Positions 6,658-14,664 of a stretch of 20,778 bases of DNA are shown piece by piece. The stretch's first letter is position 1; the number at the start of each line of letters is the position of its first letter. The stretch is taken from positions 1-20,778 of the forward strand of contig JAGBGL010000159.1 in NCBI GenBank assembly GCA_017936025.1, written 5' to 3'. The notes under the pieces were generated by a model. It worked only from the letters and a program-made list of their open reading frames with translations. It did no database searches and was not told the DNA's origin. The position numbers and the translations under genes are program-made. The DNA comes from Bacillota bacterium (GTDB lineage: Bacteria > Bacillota > Clostridia > Peptostreptococcales > Anaerovoracaceae).

Positions 6658-7810
6658 TGTCCGGAATGAACAGAGCGGCTGCGAGTGTTGCAGTTGCAAT
6701 GATGCCGGTTACTATAAATGTTGCCCCGAGGCCGAACATATTTCCGACCATGCCCAGCAGCGGTGCGAATATCCCGCCGATGGAAACCGACAGCCCCAGA
6801 GTCACGCCTGAAGCCAGTCCCTGATGGTTAGGCAGCAGATTCTGACCGGAAGTTACCAGCGGGCTGTGGCAGAATCCAAGGCCCAGTCCGACCGGAACCA
6901 GCATGAGCACAGATAAAACAGGGTGAGCCACTGCCGGTACCAGAAATACGAATGGCGCAATTGCGATACAGCTGATCAGGATGATGCGCTTGTGACCATA
7001 GCGGTCTGCTAGGCTACCGCCTGCAAGGGTGCTGAGAGCATTTGTCGCATAGAAAATCGTCAGCGCAGTGTTACCGATGACCTCAGTCTGTCCCAGCGAT
7101 TCGATCCAGTAGAGGGCAACGAAAGTATTGAATGCGTAAAAGACAATAGAACGTCCGAAGATCACGGAGCACAGGACAAAGAACCCGCGCCAGTCATCTG
7201 CGGCAGGTTCGTTACCAATAGCAGGTGCCGAAGGGAGTTCTTCTGCTTTCATCGAGCAGAGCTCTGCGATCCCGCGGTTTTTCATGATCAGGAAAACCAC
7301 TTCGATAACAGCAGGCAGAATAAGGATCAGAGTTCCTTTCAGTCCCCACAGACTGATCGCCGCAGTCGCTGCGATCGGGCCAAGTGTAAAACCGACAGTT
7401 CCGCCGAACGAAAATACGCTCATGGAAGCCGCCTGATGATCTTTATCGGCAGAACGGTTTGTGATCAGTGCGCCCATCGGATGGAAAAGTGCTACACCAA
7501 TGCCGCTGATCATAACTGCGATGCACAGACCTGCGAAACTTTCTATCAGTCCGATCACGACCATTCCGCCCCCTGCGAGCAGCAGACCGGCTGCCATTGA
7601 CCACGGCATTTCTTTTTTGTCTGCGATATGCCCGAAGACAGGCTGGATCACGGAGCCGACGATGTTTGACACCATGACCAGAGTCGCGGCAGTCGCGTAG
7701 TCGAAATTGTGTGCGGCTATTAAAAACGGGAGGATAGAGGACAGGACTCCCTGATAGAAGTCCGCGCACAAGTGTCCGCATCCCATTAAATATTTATATC
7801 CCGAATACAT
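6650..7810 (-). CDS. MFS exporter, fosmidomycin-resistance (Fsr) type
   Basis: A 386-residue membrane protein with about 12 hydrophobic segments. The N-terminus contains GHLCADFYQGVLSSILPFLI, the hallmark GH-x-x-x-D-x-Y-x-G start of the Fsr group, followed by an MFS loop motif (GHIADKKE, about 60-67) and HPMGALITNRSADKD before segment 4-5. A second loop motif (LADRYGHKR) marks the second half. Fsr-like proteins are drug or metabolite exporters; the substrate here is unknown. The start ATG (7808-7810) overlaps the stop of the upstream acetyltransferase gene as TAATG, so translation is probably coupled. The pairing of acetyltransferase and exporter is compatible with detoxification, which is inference. 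Confidence 0.85.
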   Translation of the reverse strand: MYSGYKYLMGCGHLCADFYQGVLSSILPFLIAAHNFDYATAATLVMVSNIVGSVIQPVFGHIADKKEMPWSMAAGLLLAGGGMVVIGLIESFAGLCIAVMISGIGVALFHPMGALITNRSADKDHQAASMSVFSFGGTVGFTLGPIAATAAISLWGLKGTLILILPAVIEVVFLIMKNRGIAELCSMKAEELPSAPAIGNEPAADDWRGFFVLCSVIFGRSIVFYAFNTFVALYWIESLGQTEVIGNTALTIFYATNALSTLAGGSLADRYGHKRIILISCIAIAPFVFLVPAVAHPVLSVLMLVPVGLGLGFCHSPLVTSGQNLLPNHQGLASGVTLGLSVSIGGIFAPLLGMVGNMFGLGATFIVTGIIATATLAAALFIPDKK

Positions 7811-8328
7811 TACAGCCTCTTTTCCAGCAGCACCAGGCCGACGCCTTCGATGCCGTTAAATACACACGGCACGATGCTGATTTCCTTGTAGCCCAGCTTT
7901 TTGTATAGGGCCCGGGCTCTTAAATTATTTTCGTTAGTATCGATCCTCAGATAGGGACAGCCGTTTTCCAGCGCATATTTTTCATAGAACTCTACGAACG
8001 CGTGCCCTGTCCCGCGGCTCTGACAGTGCGGCGAAACGACGAGTGTGTGCAGCACGCAGACTTCCTCGTCAGGTGCAGGGAATTCCCATGGCGCATCTGC
8101 GTACACATCAACCTGTTCTTTGTTGATCCTTCCGGCAGCGACGACCATGCCGTCCCTTTCGCAGACGAACATGTCGCCTGCAGAAACAGATGCGGCAGCT
8201 GTTGCTTCCGTAGGATAAACTCCGCGTTCCCAGCCGATAGTCAGCCTGCCGGCTTCTTCTTCAGTATGTATATCATCGTAAATCGCAGCGATTGCGGCGA
8301 TGTCTCTTTCAGTTGCAAGTCTTATCAT
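7810..8328 (-). CDS. GNAT family N-acetyltransferase
   Basis: The 172 residues show the GNAT fold. The acetyl-CoA pyrophosphate loop is QSRGTG (103-108) after strand LHTLVVSP, and the C-terminal NNLRARALYKKLGY (134-147) is the typical AxxxYxKxGF region. The N-terminus MIRLATERDIAAIAAIYDDI is also characteristic. It transfers an acetyl group from acetyl-CoA to an unidentified amine. It is the first gene of a two-gene minus-strand operon with the MFS exporter, which it overlaps by one base. The start is set by a GGAGGT ribosome binding site (8334-8339 on the plus strand). The promoter at 8346-8374 would leave a leader of only about a dozen bases. Confidence 0.9.
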   Translation of the reverse strand: MIRLATERDIAAIAAIYDDIHTEEEAGRLTIGWERGVYPTEATAAASVSAGDMFVCERDGMVVAAGRINKEQVDVYADAPWEFPAPDEEVCVLHTLVVSPHCQSRGTGHAFVEFYEKYALENGCPYLRIDTNENNLRARALYKKLGYKEISIVPCVFNGIEGVGLVLLEKRL

Positions 8329-8345
8329 AATGTACCTCCATTATA

Positions 8346-8374
8346 ATTCTACATTTTACTGCTATATGCGTCAA
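8346..8374 (-). promoter_or_regulatory. Sigma-A promoter for the GNAT-MFS operon
   Basis: On the minus strand TTGACG (8369-8374) and TAGAAT (8346-8351) are separated by exactly 17 bases. The predicted start lies near 8339, at the ribosome binding site, so the leader would be very short. A TATAAT also reads at 8340-8345 but lies even closer to the gene. Confidence 0.5.
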
Positions 8375-8726
8375 TCATAGGTTGAAAAAGGAAGTCGTCG
8401 CATGTTAGCTGCTTTGCATACAACAGGGCTGTCCGGGCAAAGTGTTTGCAAACGCATGCGGTTAAAAGGCAAAAAATTTAAAGAACGAAGTAAACAAAAT
8501 GTTTTCGTTACAGTTTTGTTTACAATTTTACAGGAAATCAAGTAAACAACCTGGGAATATGAGTATTTGTTAACAAAAACAGAGAATAACCAATTAACAA
8601 ACAAGATTTAAATGATATGTGTTTGCAAACACAACGTCAGAAAACGGGATGTGGCTGCAACGCTAGAAGCCGCCGCGTTGTATGGAACAACAACAACAGA
8701 TGCCGGGCGGCACCATATCTTGGGGG
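8375..8726. other. Divergent non-coding region with array of AAACA-type boxes
   Basis: No credible gene lies here; a 77-codon minus-strand frame has no family features and is AT-driven. The region holds two copies of GTTTGCAAAC (8444-8453 and 8621-8630, the latter within a perfect 16-bp palindrome 8618-8633). It also has GTAAACAAAA (8490-8499) facing TTTTGTTTAC (8514-8523), GTAAACAAC (8542-8550), TTTGTTAACAAA (8566-8577) and TTAACAAAC (8594-8602). Neighbouring boxes start 24 to 28 bases apart. A hairpin CAACGC/GCGTTG (8658-8663 with 8675-8680) follows. No DnaA boxes (TTATCCACA) were found. It is most likely a regulatory region for one or both divergent operons. Confidence 0.6.
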
Positions 8727-8755
8727 CAGACAAAGAGAGAAAATTGTGCTATAAT
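8727..8755 (+). promoter_or_regulatory. Promoter of the yybS-gdpP-rplI-dnaB operon
   Basis: CAGACA (8727-8732) and TATAAT (8750-8755) are 17 bases apart, and TGC before TATAAT makes an extended -10. A second TATAAT (8767-8772) is followed by GCTTGAAGTATGT (8774-8786), which resembles the leader element in the two uraA-type cassettes. The leader to the ATG at 8826 is about 65 bases. Confidence 0.6.
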
Positions 8756-8825
8756 ATATATTCAATTATAATGGCTTGAAGTATGTCCGGGCGCATACAG
8801 ACGACAGGAAGGACAATAATAACTT

Positions 8826-9569
8826 ATGTTTTCATCACTTATGATGCTGGTAGCGGTGATCGCACCGGTACCGGCAATTATAAAATCAATAAAAGAGAGA
8901 ATTACACCGTTCAGGGCAGTGCTGCAGGGCCTTATCACAGGTGCAGTATGCGCACTGGTTGTAATGGTAATCGGAGACCTGGCAGGCAGCAACGTATTTG
9001 ACGAACTGTATGACAGCGTAAATCTCATGGCCGAGGCACTGGCAAATGACCCTAACATGGCAGCGGTGCTGGGCGAAGAACTTACAGCAGCTGAAAGACT
9101 GGACATGATCAATCAGGTTTACAGCCAGTCTATCCAGATGCTTCCGTATGTGATATTTGTAATGGCAACAGTTGCATCATATATCGAATATATTATTATC
9201 AGTAAGATATACAAACCGGGCGGAGTCGCAGCGATCCCGATGACAAAAATGAGAGAATTCGATCTTCCGAGAAACTTCGCGTTTATATGGCTTGCCTTAT
9301 ATGTGATATCGCTGCTGATATCAAGTTCCGGAATATTAGGAAACAATATGCTGTTCCTGAATATCAACTATATCTTTGACTTTGTATTTATTCTCCAGGG
9401 ATTTTCTCTGGTATTTGCATTCTGCTATTACAAGAAACTGCCTCAGGTGCTGGGCGTAGTGCTGATCGTAGCTGTACTGCTTACAAACCTGGGTCAGACA
9501 GTAATGATGATGGCAGGATTTACAGACCTCATCTTCGGTATCAAATATAGACTGAAGAGAGTGGCTTAG
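8826..9569 (+). CDS. yybS: YybS-like membrane protein (DUF2232), short form
   Basis: A 247-residue integral membrane protein placed directly before gdpP, as in many Firmicutes. The C-terminal half fits the DUF2232 pattern: FDLPRNFAFIWLALY, an NINYIFDFVFILQGFSLVFAF helix, and an end with GFTDLIFGIKYRLKR. It is shorter than the roughly 310 residues of B. subtilis YybS and appears to lack N-terminal membrane segments; an in-frame TAA (8820-8822) rules out an upstream start. The ribosome binding site AGGAAGGA (8806-8813) is rather far from the ATG. Function is unknown in the family. The gene ends with TAG (9567-9569), and the same frame continues straight into gdpP six codons later. Confidence 0.75.
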   Translation: MFSSLMMLVAVIAPVPAIIKSIKERITPFRAVLQGLITGAVCALVVMVIGDLAGSNVFDELYDSVNLMAEALANDPNMAAVLGEELTAAERLDMINQVYSQSIQMLPYVIFVMATVASYIEYIIISKIYKPGGVAAIPMTKMREFDLPRNFAFIWLALYVISLLISSSGILGNNMLFLNINYIFDFVFILQGFSLVFAFCYYKKLPQVLGVVLIVAVLLTNLGQTVMMMAGFTDLIFGIKYRLKRVA

Positions 9570-9587
9570 TGCAGGAGAAATGATAAC

Positions 9588-11342
9588 ATGTATTTAAACA
9601 GAATTGAAAAACTGCTTTGCGTGTGCTGTCCGCTTCCACTTTGCATAGTGGATGCAAACGGAAAAGTTTCACGTACAAATGAGAAAATCGGAGAAGTCTT
9701 CCTTTATGACGGAGTAAGCGGTTCAGACATTTTTGTCCTGACAGGCATCAAACATCAGGAATTCGCAGCGGCTGCCGCTGAAGGAAAATCACTGATGCTT
9801 TCCAGAAACGAAAAGGACTTCAGAATCCAGGCTTCATTTGTCGGCAACGGCGATACAGCAAGCATAGCTTTATATTTCATAGACATTACAAATCACGAAA
9901 AACTGAAAGTGCTTCATACAAATGAACAGATCTGTATGGCAGTCATAAACATCGACAATTACGATGAACTGATCGCAGGTACAGGTGAAGAAGGCGAGAT
10001 GACACTTGCAAATGAAATCAACAAAGTTATCCGTGCCTGGGCTGCCAAGTATAATGCTTCCATAACAAAACATAAGGAAGACAGATACTTTGTCATCTTC
10101 AAATACAAGCATTACGCAGCTATGGTTGAAAGCAAGTTCAGCGTGCTGGACGAAGTCAGAGCTATCCAGACGGATGCGGACTTCCCTGTGACACTGAGTA
10201 TCGGTATCGGCCTGTTCGGGAAGACACCGGCGGAAACTGACCAGTATGCGGCTGACGCACTGGAAATCGCACTGGGACGCGGCGGCGATCAGGTTGTTGT
10301 AAAGAATATCGCGAACTTTGAATATTACGGCGGAAAGAACCAGACGGTTGAAAAGCGTAACAAGGGTAAGTCCCGTGTAATCGCACATGCGCTCCGCCAG
10401 TTCATAAATCAGTCATCCAGAGTAATCATTATGGGGCACAGGAACCCTGATATGGACTGCTTCGGTGCAGCACTGGGAATCTCCAGAGTAGCGGCGACAG
10501 TGAAAAAGGATGCACATATCGTTATCAACGGTTTCAACGAAGCGCTGGCTTCCATATACCAGGCGGCTAAGGAGACCGAAGACTATAATTTCATCACTTC
10601 AGAGAAAGCAATGTCTCTGGCTGATGAGAAAACGCTGATTATAGTTCTGGACACTCACAGACCGGGAATGGTTGAATGTCCTGAACTGCTGGATGCGGAA
10701 AGGCTGGTTGTGATCGACCATCACAGAAAAGCAGAAGATGCGATCACAGGTACGATCATGTCCTACATGGAACCTTATGCATCATCCACCTGCGAGCTGG
10801 TAACTGAGATCCTCCAGTACATTCTGGAAAAGAAAACCATCACTAAGATGGAAGCAGATGCGCTGCTGGCAGGTATCACGGTAGATACTAACCGTTTCGC
10901 GGTAAAGACCGGCGTGAGAACTTTTGAAGCGGCATCATGGCTGCGCCGCAACGGGGCTGATACGGCTTCCGTAAAACGTTACTTCCAGTCGAATCTGGAA
11001 ACTTTCCAGGCGAGAGCGAAGAGTATTGCGAATGCAGAGTTCCTGGAAGGCGGAGTTGCAATGTCCGTGTGTCCGGGAGACAGCCCTAACGCGACGATCA
11101 TAAACTCTCAGGTTGCAGATGAACTGCTGACTATTCAGGGAATCCGGGCTACATTTGTGGCAGGGAAAAACCATCTGGGTCAGACTGTAGTAAGTGCAAG
11201 ATCCCTCGGCGAAGTCAATGTGCAGCTGATTATGGAAAAACTGGGCGGAGGCGGACACCTAAATACGGCAGGTGCGCAGGTCAAGGAAAGCCCGGAAGAA
11301 ATACTTGAAAAAATCAAAGAAATTGTACCGCAGTTTCTTTAA
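9588..11342 (+). CDS. gdpP: c-di-AMP phosphodiesterase GdpP, form without N-terminal membrane helices
   Basis: GdpP hydrolyses cyclic di-AMP to pApA, controlling osmotic and cell-wall balance. Domains in order: a PAS-like segment (about 8-100), a degenerate GGDEF domain (about 112-245, with NIDNYDEL, WAAKYNASITKHKEDRYFVIF and FPVTLSIGIGLFG), a DHH domain (about 275-430) and DHHA1 (about 490-580). Metal ligands are visible: H284, D288 and D290 in GHRNPDMDCFG, D355 in VLDTHRP, DHH 377-379 and D433. GGGGH (553-557) is the DHHA1 signature. Usual GdpP has about 650 residues with two N-terminal membrane helices; this one has 584 and starts at the PAS region. Start has AGGAGAA. It lies in the same frame as yybS. 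Confidence 0.95.
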   Translation: MYLNRIEKLLCVCCPLPLCIVDANGKVSRTNEKIGEVFLYDGVSGSDIFVLTGIKHQEFAAAAAEGKSLMLSRNEKDFRIQASFVGNGDTASIALYFIDITNHEKLKVLHTNEQICMAVINIDNYDELIAGTGEEGEMTLANEINKVIRAWAAKYNASITKHKEDRYFVIFKYKHYAAMVESKFSVLDEVRAIQTDADFPVTLSIGIGLFGKTPAETDQYAADALEIALGRGGDQVVVKNIANFEYYGGKNQTVEKRNKGKSRVIAHALRQFINQSSRVIIMGHRNPDMDCFGAALGISRVAATVKKDAHIVINGFNEALASIYQAAKETEDYNFITSEKAMSLADEKTLIIVLDTHRPGMVECPELLDAERLVVIDHHRKAEDAITGTIMSYMEPYASSTCELVTEILQYILEKKTITKMEADALLAGITVDTNRFAVKTGVRTFEAASWLRRNGADTASVKRYFQSNLETFQARAKSIANAEFLEGGVAMSVCPGDSPNATIINSQVADELLTIQGIRATFVAGKNHLGQTVVSARSLGEVNVQLIMEKLGGGGHLNTAGAQVKESPEEILEKIKEIVPQFL

Positions 11343-11364
11343 GACATTAGGAGGTTAGAACAAG

Positions 11365-11811
11365 ATGATAGTTATCTTACAGAAAGACGTAAAAGGAACA
11401 GGTAAAGCAGGCGAAGTAGTAAAGGTAAGCGACGGTTACGCAAGAAACGTACTGATCCCTAAAGGAATCGCCAAGGAAGCTACTGAAGGCAATGTCAGAA
11501 ACCTGAACAGACAGAAAGAAATCGCAGCAGAAAAGAAAGCTGCCCAGAAAGCAACTGCTGAAGAACAGGCAGCGAAACTGGCGCAGACAAGCGTTGACAT
11601 CAAGGCTAAAGGCGGCGAAGGCGGCAGACTGTTCGGATCCATCACTTCCAAGGATATCGCGGAAGCACTGGAAAAACAGCACGGCATCAAAGTTGACAAG
11701 AAAAGAATCGACATGAAAAACCCTATCAAAAATGAAGGCGAATTCCATGTCAAAGTAAAACTGTTTGAACAGGTAAATGCTGAAGTAAAAGTAGTTGTAA
11801 CTATTGCTTAA
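11365..11811 (+). CDS. rplI: 50S ribosomal protein bL9
   Basis: The 148 residues match bL9, the elongated two-domain protein binding 23S rRNA near the L1 stalk. The N-terminal signature KDVKGTGKAGEVVKVSDGYA continues into RNVLIPKGIA, followed by the long connecting helix rich in Ala, Lys and Gln (about 40-75). The C-terminal domain contains GRLFGSITSKDIAEAL. It has a strong AGGAGG (11350-11355) before the ATG. The gene sits between gdpP and dnaB, the classic Firmicute order. Its stop overlaps a spurious ATG at 11811 that lies in the dnaB frame. Confidence 0.97.
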   Translation: MIVILQKDVKGTGKAGEVVKVSDGYARNVLIPKGIAKEATEGNVRNLNRQKEIAAEKKAAQKATAEEQAAKLAQTSVDIKAKGGEGGRLFGSITSKDIAEALEKQHGIKVDKKRIDMKNPIKNEGEFHVKVKLFEQVNAEVKVVVTIA

Positions 11812-11864
11812 TGCAGCTGACGCTCCGGCAAAAGCCAGAGGCAGATGATAGAAAGGAACTGACG

Positions 11865-13190
11865 ATGGAACGTATCCCTCCGCACAACGACGAAGCGGAA
11901 CGCTCGGTACTGGGTTCAGCGATGCTGGATAAGGATGCGCTGTTCGACGTAGTCGAAGTGCTCCACCCGTCCGACTTCTATAACGAAGGACACAAAGAAA
12001 TATGTGCAGCCATTACGGATCTGTATAAGAAAAGCGCTCCTGTGGACGTACTGACTGTTTCCGAAGAACTGAAGAAGAGAAACTCTCTGGAAATGGTAGG
12101 CGGACGTGCATATATCGCGGCGCTTTCTGCTGATGTGCCATCTACATCCAATGCGGCAGAATACGCGAAGATCGTCAGTGGCAAAGCGATGCTCCGTAAC
12201 CTCATCTCAACTGCAGGGGATATAATGCAGAACAGCTATGAGGAAAATATGGAAACGAATGCGATCCTGGATATGGCTGAACGCGAGATTTTTGAGATCG
12301 CGCAGAAAGGTCAGAAGAGTGACTTTGCGCATATCAAGGATGTATTGCTTGAAAATATCAATATCATAGATAAAATGTCCCAGCTGGAAGGCAATCTGAC
12401 AGGACTGACAACGGGCTTCCGCGATCTGGACCAGCTCACATCCGGGCTCCACAGATCCGACCTGATCATCCTGGCAGCAAGACCGGCCATGGGTAAGACG
12501 GCATTTGCGCTGAGCGTGGCGCAGGGCGCAGCTATCAAAGGGTCAGCCAGCGTTATGATCTTCAGCATGGAAATGTCCAAGGAGCAGCTGGGTCAGCGAC
12601 TCCTTTCCATGGAATCCCGCATCGAGATGCAGTCCCTGAAAACAGGCAAGCTGGAAAGACGCGACTGGGATCAGATCAACATGGCACTGGACTCCCTGTC
12701 CAAAGCCAGCATACATATCGACGATACTCCGGGCATCAGCATCATGGAAATGAAGAACAAGTGCAGACGTCTGAAGGCAGAAAAAGGTCTGGACCTTATT
12801 GTGATCGACTACCTGCAGCTGATGAGTATCGAAGGCAAAAAAACAGAAAACAGACAGCAGGAAATCTCTACACTGTCCAGAAACCTGAAGCTTCTGGCGA
12901 GAGAACTGGACTGCCCTGTAATCGTACTGTCTCAGCTTTCCCGTGCGGTTGAGCAGAGACCTAATAAACGTCCGATGCTCTCTGACCTGAGAGAATCCGG
13001 CTCTATCGAGCAGGACGCAGACATTGTAATATTCCTTTACAGAGATGAATATTATAATCCGGACACAGACAAGCCGGGAGAATGTGAAGTTATTGTAGCC
13101 AAGCACCGTAGCGGACCGACAGGAACCGTAGATGTAACATGGCTCGGCAAGTACACAAGATTTGCAGACAAGAGCAGCGTAGGGAGGTAG
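11865..13190 (+). CDS. dnaB: Replicative DNA helicase DnaB (DnaC in B. subtilis naming)
   Basis: The hexameric 5'-3' helicase of the replication fork. I choose the ATG at 11865 (441 residues): it has AAAGGA (11852-11857) seven bases upstream and gives the family's usual beginning MERIPPHNDEAERSVLGS. The frame also extends to an ATG at 11811 overlapping the rplI stop, but those 18 residues do not look like DnaB. The N-terminal domain (about 5-105) is followed by the RecA-like core with Walker A ARPAMGKTA (205-213), Walker B LIVIDYLQLM (311-320), SQLSRAVEQR, and the arginine-finger region KHRSGPTGT. No intein or insertion is present. The genes that follow include the likely loader partner. Confidence 0.97.
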   Translation: MERIPPHNDEAERSVLGSAMLDKDALFDVVEVLHPSDFYNEGHKEICAAITDLYKKSAPVDVLTVSEELKKRNSLEMVGGRAYIAALSADVPSTSNAAEYAKIVSGKAMLRNLISTAGDIMQNSYEENMETNAILDMAEREIFEIAQKGQKSDFAHIKDVLLENINIIDKMSQLEGNLTGLTTGFRDLDQLTSGLHRSDLIILAARPAMGKTAFALSVAQGAAIKGSASVMIFSMEMSKEQLGQRLLSMESRIEMQSLKTGKLERRDWDQINMALDSLSKASIHIDDTPGISIMEMKNKCRRLKAEKGLDLIVIDYLQLMSIEGKKTENRQQEISTLSRNLKLLARELDCPVIVLSQLSRAVEQRPNKRPMLSDLRESGSIEQDADIVIFLYRDEYYNPDTDKPGECEVIVAKHRSGPTGTVDVTWLGKYTRFADKSSVGR

Positions 13191-13195
13191 GGCAA

Positions 13196-13387
13196 ATGAC
13201 AAAAATCACTAAAGACATGATGATCTGTGACATCCTTGATGTTCAGCCTCATCTGGAAGAAATTTTTATTTCCCACGGCATGCCGTGTGTAGGCTGTCCG
13301 GGAAGCAATCTTGAAACACTGGAAGAAGCTGCGGCAGGACACGGTGTATCTTTAGAAAAATTACTTGAGGAAATTAACGAAGAATAA
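13196..13387 (+). CDS. DUF1858 small protein with CxxC
   Basis: A 63-residue protein starting at ATG 13196, with GGGAGG (13182-13187) lying inside the end of dnaB. The frame extends upstream to 13139 but that would overlap dnaB without reason. The sequence KDMMICDILDVQPHLEEIFISHGMPCVGCP fits DUF1858, a domain also seen at the N-terminus of iron-sulfur repair and hybrid redox proteins. The conserved pair is C31 and C34. The rest (ETLEEAAAGHGVSLEKLLEEIN) is the expected helical tail. A redox or metal role is suggested by family only. The stop overlaps the next ATG as TAATG. Confidence 0.8.
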   Translation: MTKITKDMMICDILDVQPHLEEIFISHGMPCVGCPGSNLETLEEAAAGHGVSLEKLLEEINEE

Positions 13388-14664
13388 TGAAATTCAGGTG
13401 TAGACAGACAAAAGATTACTATCTGCTGGACACTGGGATCGAAAATGTATTTATCAGTGAATACATGGCGAATGCGCCGGGAGACTATATCAAAGTATAT
13501 CTCTACGGACGCATGTATGCTGAGCTGGGAGAAGGAATTTCTCCCGGAGTTATGGCAAACCAGCTGAACATGAAAGAAATGGAGGTCCAGAAAGCCTGGA
13601 CTTACTGGGAACATGTCGGTGCGGTGCGAAAAGTCAAGGATCCTGACGGTGAAACAGTAGAGTTTGTAAACTTAAAAGAATTAATATATAAAAAAGAAGA
13701 AAAATCCGAGGTACAGGCGAAGCCTTCTGCTCCGGCCCAGAACAAAGTGATCCTCTCCGATAAGAGCATCCAGAACATGTACAAATCTATTGAGCGTATT
13801 CTGGGAAGGATCATGAACGGAACAGAAATGATGGAGATCCTTTCATGGATCAATGATTACCATGCTGCACCGGAAATCGTGGTGTATGCTTTCTCCCACT
13901 GTAAGGATAAGGGCAAGGAAAGCCTCCGTTATGTTGCGGCAGTAGTAAAACGCTGGGTAGATGAAGGTCTCGAGGACGTTATAGCGGTTGAGGAATTCCT
14001 TGAAAGAATCGACCAGAGGTACCTCCTGTACAAGAGAGTATATAAGGCGCTGGGATTTGCAAGAAATGCTACCGAAGAGGAAATGAAAATCATGAACCGG
14101 TGGTTTGATGATATGGGGTATGACATCGATCGCGTGCTGCAGGCATGCAGGAAAACCAGCGGCATATCAAATCCTAATATCAACTATGTCAATAAGATTC
14201 TTGAGAACTGGTATGAGGAAGCAACCGGAACACATGTAGGTGCCGGTGAAGCGCCAAAGCCTGCATCTGCAGCAGATGTGCAGAGATACTATGCTTTCTT
14301 GAGAAACAGGGCAGAAGAAGAGGCGGAAGCAAGAATAAGGGAAGTATATGATACTATCCCTGAAATCCGGTCAATCGAAGAGAATATGAATGCCTGCACA
14401 ATGAAGATATCCAAAGTATATCTGTCAGGCAGTGAAAATAAAGAACTTGAAGTTAAAGAATTACAGAAATCCATTAACGAACTGAATCAGGAAAAGGCAA
14501 TATTATTGACGGATCATGACTTTGAGTTAGATTATATGGACGTACAATATAAGTGCGACATGTGCAAGGACACCGGAACTAACGACGAAGGCGGGCGCTG
14601 CGAGTGCTACGCTCTGAGGGCGAAAGAGGCGGAAACATGGCAAAGAAATTTAAGTTCAATTTAG
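13387..14664 (+). CDS. DnaD-like primosome protein fused to the N-region of a DnaC/DnaI helicase loader
   Basis: The 425 residues fall into three parts. Residues 1-100 are a winged-helix-like N-domain (YIKVYLYGRMYAELGEGIS). Residues 128-278 contain two DnaD/DnaB_2-type repeats (IERILGRIMNGTEMMEILSW and VYKALGFARNATEEEMKIMN, the latter ending NPNINYVNKILENWYEE). Residues about 296-410 read like the start of clostridial DnaC loaders: RAEEEAEARIREVYDTIPEI, then ELNQEKAILLTDHDFELDYM and a zinc-binding set C390-x2-C393, C405-x-C407. Such loaders normally continue into an AAA+ ATPase, which is missing; the frame stops 18 residues after C407. The last 28 bases overlap the start of the M23 gene. It is probably a DnaB partner at initiation or restart. 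Confidence 0.8.
   Translation: MKFRCRQTKDYYLLDTGIENVFISEYMANAPGDYIKVYLYGRMYAELGEGISPGVMANQLNMKEMEVQKAWTYWEHVGAVRKVKDPDGETVEFVNLKELIYKKEEKSEVQAKPSAPAQNKVILSDKSIQNMYKSIERILGRIMNGTEMMEILSWINDYHAAPEIVVYAFSHCKDKGKESLRYVAAVVKRWVDEGLEDVIAVEEFLERIDQRYLLYKRVYKALGFARNATEEEMKIMNRWFDDMGYDIDRVLQACRKTSGISNPNINYVNKILENWYEEATGTHVGAGEAPKPASAADVQRYYAFLRNRAEEEAEARIREVYDTIPEIRSIEENMNACTMKISKVYLSGSENKELEVKELQKSINELNQEKAILLTDHDFELDYMDVQYKCDMCKDTGTNDEGGRCECYALRAKEAETWQRNLSSI

Noticed and set aside
8371..8604. Minus-strand frame of 77 codons in the divergent region
   Set aside because: No ribosome binding site or family motif; low complexity from AT-rich palindromic DNA.
8375..8726. Replication origin (oriC)
   Set aside because: Neighbouring genes are origin-proximal in B. 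subtilis and the region has repeated boxes, but no TTATCCACA-type DnaA boxes and no dnaA/dnaN are present.
11811..11864. dnaB start at 11811 overlapping the rplI stop
   Set aside because: The extra 18 residues are unlike DnaB, while 11865 has a ribosome binding site and the family N-terminus.
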